A stretch of DNA of 7,959 bases. Origin: Paracoccaceae bacterium. Its GTDB lineage: Bacteria > Pseudomonadota > Alphaproteobacteria > Rhodobacterales > Rhodobacteraceae. Both the position numbers and the translations under genes were made by a program. Shown piece after piece: positions 1 to 6,825 of this stretch. The notes under the pieces are model-generated. The model did not search any database. It had not been told where the DNA came from and saw nothing but the letters and a program-made list of their open reading frames with translations. Location of the stretch: assembly GCA_007131945.1 (NCBI GenBank), contig SLPP01000364.1, forward strand, positions 1-7,959, given 5' to 3'. Numbering within the stretch: the first letter of the stretch is position 1; each line of letters starts with the position of its first letter.

Positions 1-1835
1 AGCATCTGCGTCATCAGGTTCGGCATCCGCGCGCGCAGATCGCGCAGCCGCTGCCAGGGGCATTCCTGCAGGAAGCGGTAGGCGACGTCGAAGGTCGCGC
101 CGCCCCAGCATTCGACCGAGAAGAGCTGCGGCAGGTTCGCGGCATAGGCGGGCGCGACGCGGATCATGTCGTGCGAACGCATCCGCGTCGCCAGCAGCGA
201 CTGGTGCGCGTCGCGCATCGTCGTGTCGGTGAGCAGGAGCTTCCTCTGCGCCTTCATCCAGTCGGCGACGGCCTTCGGCCCCCGCTCCTCGAGCAGCGTC
301 CTCGTGCCCGGCGCGGGCTCGGTGCGCTGCTTCGGCGCCACCGGCGGGCGCGGCCGGGCGGGCGGACGCGGGCGGCCCGCCGTCTCGGGATGGCCGTTCA
401 CCGTGATGTCGGCGAGATAGGTCAGCACCTTGGTGCCCCGGTCGCGCCGCTTGCGGAACTGGAAGAGTTCCGGCGTCGTGTCGATGAAGCGGGTCGTGTA
501 GGTGTCGTCGAGGAAGGTCGGGTGCTTGAGCAGGTTCTCGACGAAGGCGATGTTGGTCGAGACGCCGCGGATGCGGAACTCGCGCAGCGCCCGGTCCATC
601 CGCGCGATCGCCTCCTTCGGCGTCGGCGCCCAGGCGGTGACCTTGACCAGGAGCGAATCGTAGTAACGCGTGATGACACCGCCGGCATAGGCGGTGCCGC
701 CATCGAGCCGGATCCCCATGCCGGTGGCCGAGCGGTAGGCGGTCAGCCGGCCATAGTCGGGGATGAAGTTGTTGAGCGGGTCCTCGGTCGTCACCCGGCA
801 TTGCAGCGCGTGGCCGCGCAGCGTCACCTCCGCCTGGCTCGGCGTGCCGGTCGCCTCGGCCAGCGTCGCGCCCTCACTGATCCGGATCTGCGCCTTGACG
901 ATGTCGATCCCGGTCACCTCCTCGGTGACGGTATGCTCGACCTGGATGCGCGGATTGACCTCGATGAAGTAGAAGCGGCCGTCATCCATGTCCATCAGGA
1001 ACTCGACCGTGCCGGCGTTCTGGTAGCCCACCGCGCGGCCGATCTTCAGCGCCAGTTCGCACAGCCCGGCGCGCTGCTCGGGGCTGAGATACGGCGCCGG
1101 GGCGCGCTCGACGACCTTCTGGTTGCGCCGCTGGACGGTGCAGTCGCGCTCGTAGAGATGGTAGAGATTGCCGTGCAGGTCGCCCAGGAGCTGCACCTCG
1201 ACATGGCGCGCCCGCTCGATCATCTTCTCGAGATAGCCCTCGCCGTTGCCGAAGGCGGCCTCGGCCTCGCGCCGTCCCTCGCGGATCTTCGCCTCCAGCT
1301 CCTCGGGGCCGTGGATCGCGCGCATGCCCCGGCCGCCGCCGCCATGGCTCGCCTTCAGCATCAGCGGATAGCCGATCTCGGCGGCCTCGGCGCGGATCGC
1401 GTCGATGTCCTCGCCCAGCACCTCGGTCGCCGGGATCACCGGCACGCCCGCCCCGATCGCCACGCGCCGCGCGCTCGCCTTGTCGCCGAGCGCGCGCATG
1501 GTCTCGGCCTTCGGGCCGATGAAGGCGATGCCGGCGCGGGTGCAGGCATCCACGAGTTCGGGATTCTCGGACAGGAGCCCGTAGCCCGGATGGATCGCAT
1601 CGGCGCCCGAGGCCTTCGCCACCCGGATGATCTCGGGGATCGAGAGATAGGCCGCGACCGGCCCCAGCCCGGCGCCGATCCGATAGGCCTCGTCGGCCTT
1701 GAACCGGTGCAGGCCCAGCTTGTCCTCCTCGGCGAAGACGGCGACGGTGCGCTTGCCCAGCTCGTTCGCCGCGCGCATCACGCGGATGGCGATCTCGCCG
1801 CGATTGGCGATGAGGATCTTGCGGAATTCGGCCAT
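1..1835 (-). CDS. pyc: Pyruvate carboxylase, N-terminal 611 residues (cut by window edge)
   Basis: Biotin-dependent cytosolic enzyme that makes oxaloacetate from pyruvate, bicarbonate and ATP, an anaplerotic step. The reading frame is open from ATG 1835 to the left edge, where the gene is cut. Residues 1-455 are a biotin carboxylase domain: start MAEFRKILIANRGEIA, glycine-rich ATP-grasp loop SHGGGGRGM (163-171), and EVNPRIQVEHTVTE (292-305) with the catalytic Glu/Arg. A Pro/Arg-rich linker (about 488-510) leads into the start of the carboxyltransferase domain. There TDTTMRDAHQS (536-546) holds the metal-binding Asp, and ECWGGATFDVAYRFL lies near 575-589. This carboxyltransferase sequence separates pyruvate carboxylase from acetyl- or propionyl-CoA carboxylase subunits. 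The family is about 1150 residues, so roughly half is visible; the biotin-carrier domain is outside. GGGGGA, 4 nt before the ATG, can serve as ribosome binding site. It lies 48 bp after the LldD-like gene on the same strand. Confidence 0.96.
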   Translation of the reverse strand, partial: MAEFRKILIANRGEIAIRVMRAANELGKRTVAVFAEEDKLGLHRFKADEAYRIGAGLGPVAAYLSIPEIIRVAKASGADAIHPGYGLLSENPELVDACTRAGIAFIGPKAETMRALGDKASARRVAIGAGVPVIPATEVLGEDIDAIRAEAAEIGYPLMLKASHGGGGRGMRAIHGPEELEAKIREGRREAEAAFGNGEGYLEKMIERARHVEVQLLGDLHGNLYHLYERDCTVQRRNQKVVERAPAPYLSPEQRAGLCELALKIGRAVGYQNAGTVEFLMDMDDGRFYFIEVNPRIQVEHTVTEEVTGIDIVKAQIRISEGATLAEATGTPSQAEVTLRGHALQCRVTTEDPLNNFIPDYGRLTAYRSATGMGIRLDGGTAYAGGVITRYYDSLLVKVTAWAPTPKEAIARMDRALREFRIRGVSTNIAFVENLLKHPTFLDDTYTTRFIDTTPELFQFRKRRDRGTKVLTYLADITVNGHPETAGRPRPPARPRPPVAPKQRTEPAPGTRTLLEERGPKAVADWMKAQRKLLLTDTTMRDAHQSLLATRMRSHDMIRVAPAYAANLPQLFSVECWGGATFDVAYRFLQECPWQRLRDLRARMPNLMTQM

Positions 1836-1859
1836 GCGGTCCCCCGTCCCTTGGCGTCA

Positions 1860-1876
1860 GCGCCGTTACGCGGCGC
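1860..1876 (-). other. Small inverted repeat between the LldD-like gene and pyc
   Basis: A 6-bp perfect stem (GCGCCG/CGGCGC) with a 5-nt loop lies in the 48-bp gap between the LldD-like stop codon and the pyc start. No T-run follows on the minus strand, so it does not look like an intrinsic terminator. It could be an mRNA processing or stability element, or chance in GC-rich DNA. Confidence 0.25.
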
Positions 1877-1883
1877 GGCACGT

Positions 1884-3029
1884 TCACACCTGGCCGTCTA
1901 GCGCACTGCCCTGCAAGTCGGCCGGCCGGTTCACGCCCAGTTGCAGCATGTTCGCGACCAGATCGTCGCGCAGGATATGGTCCAGATGCGCGGCCCCCAC
2001 CGACCCCAGCGCCGCCAGCGCCTGATGCCAGCCGCGGCCGAGCATGACGAAATCGGCACCGCGCGCGATCATCCGCAGGATGTCGAGCCCGCTCTCGACC
2101 CCGCCATCGGCGAGGATCGGCAGATCGGGCACCGCGGCGCGGATGTCGGGCAGCGTGTCGATGCTGGCGGGGCAACCGTCGAACTGCCGCCCGCCATGGT
2201 TCGACACCCAGACCGCGTCCATCCCCTCGGCCCGCGCGCGGGCGGCATCCTCGGCGCGCAGGATGCCCTTCAGCACCACCGGCCCGCCCCAGAGGTCGCG
2301 TACCGCGCGCACGTAGTCCCAGTCGGGATTGGTGCGCAGCAGGTAGCCCGCATGCGCCGTCGAGGGGGCGTTGCCGTCGAGCCTGAGATACTCCTCCATC
2401 AGCCGCAGACGCGGAATGCCGTGGCGCAGCGTCGCGAGCGACCAGCGCGGGCGCAGCGCGGCCTGGGCGATCATCCGCGGCGTCTTCTTCGGCGGGATCG
2501 AAAGGTCGGCGCGTCGCTGGCGTTCGCGGCGCGACGCACCCGGCAGGTCGACCGTCACGACCAGGGTCGTGAAGCCCGCCGACCGCGCCCGGCGCAGGAT
2601 ATCGGCGCGGACTTCCGGATCGCCCGGCGTGTAGAGCTGGAACCAGCCCATGTCGCCGGCGATGGGGCCGATCTCCTCGGGCAGGCGGGTGGCGACGGTC
2701 GAGAGGCAGTAGGGGATGCGCCGCTCGGCGGCGAGACGGGCGAGCGTCGCCTCGGCGCCGGGCCAGATCAGCCCCGACATGCCGACTGGCGCGATGCCGA
2801 AGGGGGCGGCGTAATCCTGCCCCAGAAAACGCGTCGCAAGGTCCGGTGAAAGCGGGCCCCGCAGCACCCGCGGCGTCAGGCGCAGCGCATCGAGCGCGGC
2901 GCGGTTCAGCGCCGGGACCGTCTCGGCGCCGGTGGCGCTTTGCAGGTATTCCCAGACGAAATGCGGCAGACGCCTGCGCGCCCGCGCGCGCAGGTCGGAT
3001 AGCGCGGGATAGCGCAGGTCCAGGTCCAT
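1884..3029 (-). CDS. FMN-dependent alpha-hydroxy-acid dehydrogenase (LldD/glycolate oxidase family)
   Basis: A 381-residue TIM-barrel flavoenzyme of the family that oxidises L-2-hydroxy acids (lactate, glycolate, mandelate) to 2-keto acids; length is normal. Visible active-site residues by family alignment: Tyr28 (FVWEYLQS), Gln131 and Tyr133 (FQLY), Lys254 (VLKG) as FMN ligand, and SNHGGRQFDG (276-285) with catalytic base His278 and substrate-binding Arg281. PFGIAPVGMSGLIWP (76-90) is the usual FMN-contacting strand. The phosphate-binding segment reads DGGVESG (308-314) where characterised members have DGGVRRG, so one FMN-phosphate Arg is Glu here; the second (GR, 331-332) is kept. No purine-rich ribosome site precedes ATG 3029, but no better start is seen. 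No signal peptide. It lies between usg and pyc on the same strand, so L-lactate is a plausible substrate, but glycolate or another hydroxy acid cannot be excluded; no gene symbol is given for that reason. Confidence 0.9.
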   Translation of the reverse strand: MDLDLRYPALSDLRARARRRLPHFVWEYLQSATGAETVPALNRAALDALRLTPRVLRGPLSPDLATRFLGQDYAAPFGIAPVGMSGLIWPGAEATLARLAAERRIPYCLSTVATRLPEEIGPIAGDMGWFQLYTPGDPEVRADILRRARSAGFTTLVVTVDLPGASRRERQRRADLSIPPKKTPRMIAQAALRPRWSLATLRHGIPRLRLMEEYLRLDGNAPSTAHAGYLLRTNPDWDYVRAVRDLWGGPVVLKGILRAEDAARARAEGMDAVWVSNHGGRQFDGCPASIDTLPDIRAAVPDLPILADGGVESGLDILRMIARGADFVMLGRGWHQALAALGSVGAAHLDHILRDDLVANMLQLGVNRPADLQGSALDGQV

Positions 3030-3090
3030 GGCGAGGTTATGACAGCCGCCCGCGGCGACGGCAACGGTCCCGCATCGCGCCCCGTCCCGG

Positions 3091-3375
3091 TCAGTGCAGC
3101 CTGAACTCGCCCACGACGTTCCGCCACTCGCCCGGGGCGATCAGCTTGCGATGCGTGAAGCGCACCGAATGCAGCGGCCCCTCGATCTCGCGTTGCCAGA
3201 ACTCGATGAAGCCGAAAAGCCGCGGATAGTCAGGGGCGAGGTCGTATTCCTGCCAGATGAAGCTGTTGAGCACATGCCTGTAGTCCGGCAGGCGGTAGTA
3301 GAGCTCGGCCGTCGTCAGGCCGTAGCCCTTGAGCATGAGTTCGGTTTCCTGATGGTCCATCGCACGGGTTACCAT
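3091..3375 (-). CDS. usg: Usg-family protein
   Basis: A 94-residue protein matching the small Usg family of alphaproteobacteria, named from an ORF beside trp genes in Caulobacter. Recognised from GYGLTTAELYYRLPDYRHVL (17-36), FIWQEYDLAPDYPRL (39-53), FWQREIEGPLHSVRFTH (59-75) and the closing GEFRLH. It is full length for the family and ends in the characteristic RLH. It has no membrane segment or signal peptide, is rich in aromatic residues and is probably cytosolic. The biochemical function is unknown. ATG 3375 is preferred because it follows a short purine stretch and an AT-rich promoter-like region; a second in-frame ATG at 3360 has no ribosome site. It is the first gene of the presumed three-gene unit and lies 61 bp ahead of the LldD-like gene; no trp gene is nearby here. 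Confidence 0.88.
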   Translation of the reverse strand: MVTRAMDHQETELMLKGYGLTTAELYYRLPDYRHVLNSFIWQEYDLAPDYPRLFGFIEFWQREIEGPLHSVRFTHRKLIAPGEWRNVVGEFRLH

Positions 3376-3412
3376 GAAAGAGGCTTCGATGAGTCAAATC
3401 TGCCAAAGAGAA

Positions 3413-3441
3413 ATTAAAAATCAACGAAAACAGTTTGTTGG
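3413..3441 (-). promoter_or_regulatory. Candidate promoter for the usg-lldD-pyc unit
   Basis: On the minus strand, CCAACA (3436-3441, 3 of 6 against TTGACA) and TTTAAT (3413-3418, 5 of 6 against TATAAT) are separated by 17 bp. They sit in the most AT-rich patch of the window. Transcription would start near 3406, giving a leader of about 30 nt before usg. The weak -35 box makes this a suggestion only. Confidence 0.35.
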
Positions 3442-3793
3442 CACACTCTGTCGGTGGCTGCCAGCGGGCGAGCGCGGGGCGCGAGCGGACCGGTGCCGAA
3501 TGTATTTGCGCCGATGCCCGCAAAGGCGGCGCGGCGCGAACGGGGCGGGATCGGGACGGCTCCGCGACCTGTCCCGCCGCCGAGGCGCGAGGGACGTATA
3601 CGCGCCGGAAGGGCTGCGGGAGAGCGCGTGGCAGGCGGGTGGCAGAAGCGCGCGGTGGGGGCGCGAATCGTTAACCGACGGGCGGTGCGCCATGGCCGGG
3701 TCGGGCCGGGGCGGAGCGGCATGCTTGCGTATCTTTTCGGCAGGATGAATCGGCCGGCCGCCCGGAAGGCGGAGCATCGGCGACGTTGCCCCC

Positions 3794-3820
3794 GCGCCGC
3801 GCCCCGCAGGGGCGCGGCGC
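3794..3820. repeat. Perfect 12-bp inverted repeat, GCA loop
   Basis: The arms GCGCCGCGCCCC and GGGGCGCGGCGC pair perfectly around a 3-nt GCA loop. The hairpin would be very stable in RNA from either strand. It lies about 100 bp beyond the adenosine kinase stop codon on the minus strand. There is no T-run on either side, so it is not a classical intrinsic terminator. It may block or pause transcription, protect an mRNA 3' end, or be part of an unannotated RNA. Confidence 0.6.
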
Positions 3821-3880
3821 CCGGCCCAACGCGAGGAAGGTTGTGCGACAGCACAGCCTGACGAGGGGCGGGAGCACGCC

Positions 3881-3900
3881 CGTCACCCCGCGGCGTGACG
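3881..3900 (-). terminator. Possible terminator hairpin after adenosine kinase
   Basis: The inverted repeat CGTCAC/GTGACG (6 bp, 8-nt loop) begins 19 bp after the adenosine kinase stop codon. Its position fits the end of the transporter-nth-kinase operon, but no T-run follows, so it would be atypical, perhaps working together with the stronger hairpin about 60 bp further on. Confidence 0.3.
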
Positions 3901-3918
3901 CCGAGCCGGGGCCGGGCT

Positions 3919-4908
3919 TCAGACCAGCTTCGCGGCGCGGAACATCGCCAGCACGTTGGCCTTCGGCCGCGCGCCCAGATGGCCGATCACTTCCGAGGCG
4001 GCGATGCAGCCCATCCGCGCGCTCGTCTCCAGCGAATGGTCGGTGGCGAGACCATAGAGGAACCCGGCCGCGAACTGGTCCCCCGCCCCGGTCGCGTCGA
4101 CCGGCGTGACGCGGGCGACCGGCGCCGTCACCCGGTGGCCGGCATGGATCGCCACCACCGGGTCGCCCGAACGCGTGCAGATCACCATGCCGCAGTCGCG
4201 CGCCGCCTGCGCCAATGCCTCGTCGAGGTCGTTGGCCTGGTAGAGTGAGACCCATTCGGACTGGTTGCCGAGGACGAAATCCATCTCCTCGGCCACGAGG
4301 CGCCGGAAATCGGCGCGGTGGCGGTCGACGCAGAACGGGTCGGACAGCGCGATGCCGACGCGGCCCCCCGCCGCATGGCAGGCGCGCGCGGCCTTGAGGA
4401 AGGCTTCCTTGCCCTTGTCCTTGTCGAAGAGATAGCCCTCGAGGAAGACGACGGCGCTCTCGGCCATCACGCCCTCGTCGACGTCGTCGGGACCGAGTTC
4501 GGCCGAGATGCCGAGATAGGTGTTCATCGACCGCTCGCCGTCCGGCGTGACGAAGATCATCGAGCGCGAGGTCGGCAGCTCGCCCCCCACCACCGGCGCG
4601 TTGACGAAGTCGGTCCCGGCGCGGGCAGTGTCCTGCGCGTAGAAGCGTCCCAGCGCGTCGTCGTGCACCCGACCGACGAAGGCCGTCGCCAGCCCCAGCG
4701 CCCCGATCCCGGCGATGGTGTTGGCGACCGAGCCGCCCGAGGCCTGGGCGCGGTCCTTCATCGCGGCATAGAGCGTCTCGGCCCGGTCGCGCTCGATCAG
4801 CTGCATGATCCCCTTGCGGATGCCCATGTGGTCGAGGAAATGGTCGTCGACGGTCGAGATGACATCGACGATGGCGTTGCCGATCCCGGCCACGTGGTAC
4901 TTCTTCAC
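3919..4908 (-). CDS. Adenosine kinase (PfkB/ribokinase family)
   Basis: A 329-residue PfkB-family sugar kinase. It most resembles the alphaproteobacterial (Rhizobium-type) adenosine kinases that phosphorylate adenosine to AMP in purine salvage. Visible: the N-terminal start VAGIGNAIVDVIS, the substrate-lid motif GGSVANTIAG (58-67), RSMIFVTPDGERSMNTYLG (115-133), which is nearly identical to my recollection of the rhizobial enzyme, LSDPFCVDRHRADF (188-201), and the C-terminal PfkB signature DATGAGDQFAAGFLYG (271-286) with catalytic base Asp277 and the anion hole. The frame continues upstream into nth, but homology begins at GTG 4908. GAGGAG lies 8 nt before it, and the GTG overlaps the nth stop as GTGA, which indicates translational coupling. 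Another PfkB nucleoside or sugar substrate is possible, but the motifs favour adenosine. Confidence 0.92.
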   Translation of the reverse strand: MKKYHVAGIGNAIVDVISTVDDHFLDHMGIRKGIMQLIERDRAETLYAAMKDRAQASGGSVANTIAGIGALGLATAFVGRVHDDALGRFYAQDTARAGTDFVNAPVVGGELPTSRSMIFVTPDGERSMNTYLGISAELGPDDVDEGVMAESAVVFLEGYLFDKDKGKEAFLKAARACHAAGGRVGIALSDPFCVDRHRADFRRLVAEEMDFVLGNQSEWVSLYQANDLDEALAQAARDCGMVICTRSGDPVVAIHAGHRVTAPVARVTPVDATGAGDQFAAGFLYGLATDHSLETSARMGCIAASEVIGHLGARPKANVLAMFRAAKLV

Positions 4909-5549
4909 AGGGTCTTCTCCTCGTAGGGGCAGAGATCGCGGATCAGGCAGGCGCCGCAGGCGGGTTTTCGTGCCTTGCAGATGTAGCGCCCGTGCAGGAT
5001 CAGCCAGTGATGCGCGTGACGCTGGTATTCGGCGGGCACGTTGTCCTCGATCGCGCGCTCGACGGCGAGCTCGTCGCGGCCGGCGGCGATGCCGGTGCGG
5101 TTGCCGACGCGGAAGATATGCGTGTCCACCGCCTGCGCCGGATGCCCCCACCACATGTTGAGCACGACATTCGCGGTCTTGCGCCCCACCCCCGGCAGCG
5201 ACTGCAGCGCGGCGCGCGAGGACGGCACCTGCCCGCCATATTCCTCGACCAGGATCCGGCTCAGGCGCATGACGTTCCTCGCCTTGTTGCGGTAGAGCCC
5301 GATCGTCCGGATATGCCCGATCAGCCCCTCCTCGCCCAACGCCAGCATCTTTTCGGGCGTGTCGGCGACCCGGAAGAGCGCGCGGGTGGCCTTGTTCACG
5401 CCGACATCGGTCGCCTGTGCCGAAAGCGCCACGGCGACCAGCAGCGTGAAGGCGTCGAGGTGCTCGAGCTCGCCCTTCGGCTCGGGCTCGGCCGCGTGGA
5501 AGCGGCGGAAGATCTCAAGGATCGTGCGATAGTCGAGCTGGCGGGCCAT
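4905..5549 (-). CDS. nth: Endonuclease III (DNA glycosylase/AP lyase)
   Basis: A 214-residue base-excision-repair enzyme that removes oxidised pyrimidines and cleaves the abasic site. Helix-hairpin-helix LQSLPGVGRKTANVVLN (115-131) contains catalytic Lys124 (E. coli Lys120); VDTHIFRVGNR (141-151) contains catalytic Asp142 (E. coli Asp138). The C-terminal 4Fe-4S loop has Cys191, 198, 201 and 207 in the exact C-x6-C-x2-C-x5-C spacing of functional Nth. LLVAVALSAQATDVGVNKAT (36-55) is the conserved N-terminal helix region. ATG 5549 has GAGGG 4 nt upstream and gives the family length; a GTG five codons earlier (5564) has no ribosome site. It is the middle gene of an operon, 31 bp after the transporter and overlapping the kinase start by 4 bp. 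All key residues are present, so it should be active. Confidence 0.97.
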   Translation of the reverse strand: MARQLDYRTILEIFRRFHAAEPEPKGELEHLDAFTLLVAVALSAQATDVGVNKATRALFRVADTPEKMLALGEEGLIGHIRTIGLYRNKARNVMRLSRILVEEYGGQVPSSRAALQSLPGVGRKTANVVLNMWWGHPAQAVDTHIFRVGNRTGIAAGRDELAVERAIEDNVPAEYQRHAHHWLILHGRYICKARKPACGACLIRDLCPYEEKTL

Positions 5550-5580
5550 GGCGCCCTCATGCACGGGCGCCGGTCGGCGG

Positions 5581-6825
5581 TCAATCCTTGCGCCCGTTCC
5601 TGCCGTTCTCGCCGTTGCCGCGGCGCAGGAGCCGACCGATCAGGAACGAGGTGCGCGGAATGTAGACATAGCGCGTCTTCGGCCCCGGCGAGGGGCGCGC
5701 GCGCATGCGGATCAGGCCGAAGACCACCAGCACCGCATGCGCGAGCGCGATGAAGACGAACATGCCCGCCGGCCCGAACCGGTCGATCAGCACCGAGGCG
5801 ATCACCGGGCTGGCGATGGCGCCGACGGCGTAGAAGAACATCAGCGCCGCCGAGAGTTCCACCCTCTCGTGCTGCTCGGCGAAGTCGTGGGCATGCGCCG
5901 CCGAGACGGAATAGATCGGAAAGGTGGTGAAGCCGAAGAAGCCCGCGGCGAGGAAGATCGCGACAACGCCGCCGCCGGCGCCGATCACCGTCAGCGCGCA
6001 AGCGAGGATCGAGGCGACGGAAAGCCAGACCAGCACCCAGCGGCGGTCGAACTTGTCGGCAAGCCAGCCGATCGGATACTGCGCCAGCGCGCCGCCGAGG
6101 ACATAGGCGGCGAGGAAGAGCGCGATCCGGTCGGCGGCGAGCCCCACGGCGAGGCCGTAGAGGGGACCCACCATGCGGAAGGCCGCGCCGGTGATGCCCG
6201 AGACGATGACCCCCGCCGCGGCCAGCGGCGAGTGCCGCCAGGCCATCGCCGGGCGCAGGCGCGGCGCCGGGCCGGTCTCGGGCGCCTCGGCGCGGGTGAG
6301 CACGAGCGGGAAGAGCGCGGCGCAGCACAGCAGCGCGAGCAGGTTGTAGGAGAGGTAGGCGGCGGGCTCGAGCACCGCGATCAGAAGCTGCGCGCCGAGC
6401 GAGCCGATGATGTCCACCACGCGGTAGACGCCCATCGCCCGGCCGCGGGTGGCGTTCGTCACCTTCGCCTGCAGCCAGGCCTCGATGATCGTGTAGCAGC
6501 CGGCGACCGCCATGCCGATCGCCACCCGCATCAGACCCCAGGCGATCGGGTCGGTCAGCATCATGTGGGCGAGAATGCCGATCGTGCCGGCGGCGGTGAA
6601 GGCGGCGAAGGCGCGGGAATGGCCGACCTCGCCCATCAGCCGCGGCGCCCACCAGCAGCCGACGAAGAAGCCGACGAAATGCGCCGAGCCGAGCATCCCG
6701 ATCTCGCCCGCCGAGAAGCCCAGCGCCGCGCCCGAAAGCGCGTCGAGCGGCGCCACCCCGCCGAGGCCCAGCTGCAGGAGCACGACCGAGACGAAGAGCG
6801 CGGCGAAGGAGACGAGAAGGCGCAT
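5581..6825 (-). CDS. MFS transporter, YcaD-like
   Basis: A 414-residue inner-membrane protein of the major facilitator superfamily with 12 predicted hydrophobic helices, at roughly 4-24, 42-60, 72-90, 95-115, 135-153, 157-176, 201-224, 233-251, 264-282, 287-307, 326-347 and 353-372. The loop between helices 8 and 9 carries motif A as GWLADKFDRR (253-262). Helix 4 and the following loop (RVAIGMAVAGCYTIIEAWL, then NRG-like NATRGRAMG) and YPIGWLADKF resemble E. coli YcaD, whose substrate is unknown. The charged C-terminal tail ends in a short Asn-Gly-rich stretch (GNGENGRNGRKD). ATG 6825 begins the first helix; a TTG at 6870 would add 15 residues unlike any MFS start. No good ribosome site is visible at either. 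It heads the operon with nth and adenosine kinase and is divergent from the alkyltransferase gene. Substrate cannot be predicted. Confidence 0.9.
   Translation of the reverse strand: MRLLVSFAALFVSVVLLQLGLGGVAPLDALSGAALGFSAGEIGMLGSAHFVGFFVGCWWAPRLMGEVGHSRAFAAFTAAGTIGILAHMMLTDPIAWGLMRVAIGMAVAGCYTIIEAWLQAKVTNATRGRAMGVYRVVDIIGSLGAQLLIAVLEPAAYLSYNLLALLCCAALFPLVLTRAEAPETGPAPRLRPAMAWRHSPLAAAGVIVSGITGAAFRMVGPLYGLAVGLAADRIALFLAAYVLGGALAQYPIGWLADKFDRRWVLVWLSVASILACALTVIGAGGGVVAIFLAAGFFGFTTFPIYSVSAAHAHDFAEQHERVELSAALMFFYAVGAIASPVIASVLIDRFGPAGMFVFIALAHAVLVVFGLIRMRARPSPGPKTRYVYIPRTSFLIGRLLRRGNGENGRNGRKD
5593..5619 (-). repeat. Imperfect 9-bp tandem repeat, three units
   Basis: Three consecutive 9-nt units sharing a CCGTT core (cccgttcct, gccgttctc, gccgttgcc) encode the Asn-Gly repeats at the C-terminal tail of the MFS transporter. 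Units are in frame (multiple of 3), so copy-number change would only lengthen or shorten the tail. Confidence 0.5.

Larger units (their letters stand above)
3376..3918. other. 543-bp intergenic region without a supported gene
   Basis: This gap lies between the usg start and the adenosine kinase stop, both on the minus strand. Open frames here on both strands (for example plus 3454-3861 and minus 3414-3854) give Arg/Ala/Pro/Gly-rich translations with no recognisable motif, overlap one another, and look like GC-rich noise. The end nearest usg is AT-rich and promoter-like; the end nearest the kinase carries two inverted repeats. I see no tRNA, riboswitch or mobile-element end. A small RNA gene cannot be excluded from sequence alone. 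Confidence 0.6.

Noticed and set aside
171..1901. 576-codon plus-strand ORF
   Set aside because: It lies fully antisense to pyruvate carboxylase, its Arg/Ala/Asp/Gly/Leu-rich translation matches no family, and the minus-strand frame has unmistakable domains. Long antisense frames are usual at this GC content.
982..2175. 397-codon minus-strand ORF
   Set aside because: It is an out-of-frame reading of pyruvate carboxylase and the LldD-like gene, with a highly Arg/Ala-rich translation and no motifs.
1941..2849. 302-codon plus-strand ORF
   Set aside because: It is antisense to the LldD-like gene and its composition is typical of GC-rich shadow frames.
3438..3455. TTGGCAC, resembling a sigma-54 -24 element on the plus strand
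   Set aside because: The required GC-containing -12 element is missing at the right distance, and no plus-strand gene follows.
3414..3861. Overlapping ORFs of 79-146 codons on both strands in the intergenic region
   Set aside because: The translations are low-complexity Arg/Ala/Pro/Gly, mutually overlapping, with no ribosome sites or recognisable motifs.
4909..5154. Upstream extension of the adenosine kinase frame to an ATG at 5154
   Set aside because: This part reads through nth in another frame with no PfkB similarity; the GTG at 4908 has a proper ribosome site and matches the family start.
5550..5564. GTG start for nth at 5564
   Set aside because: It has no ribosome site, while the ATG at 5549 has GAGGG just upstream and gives the usual length.
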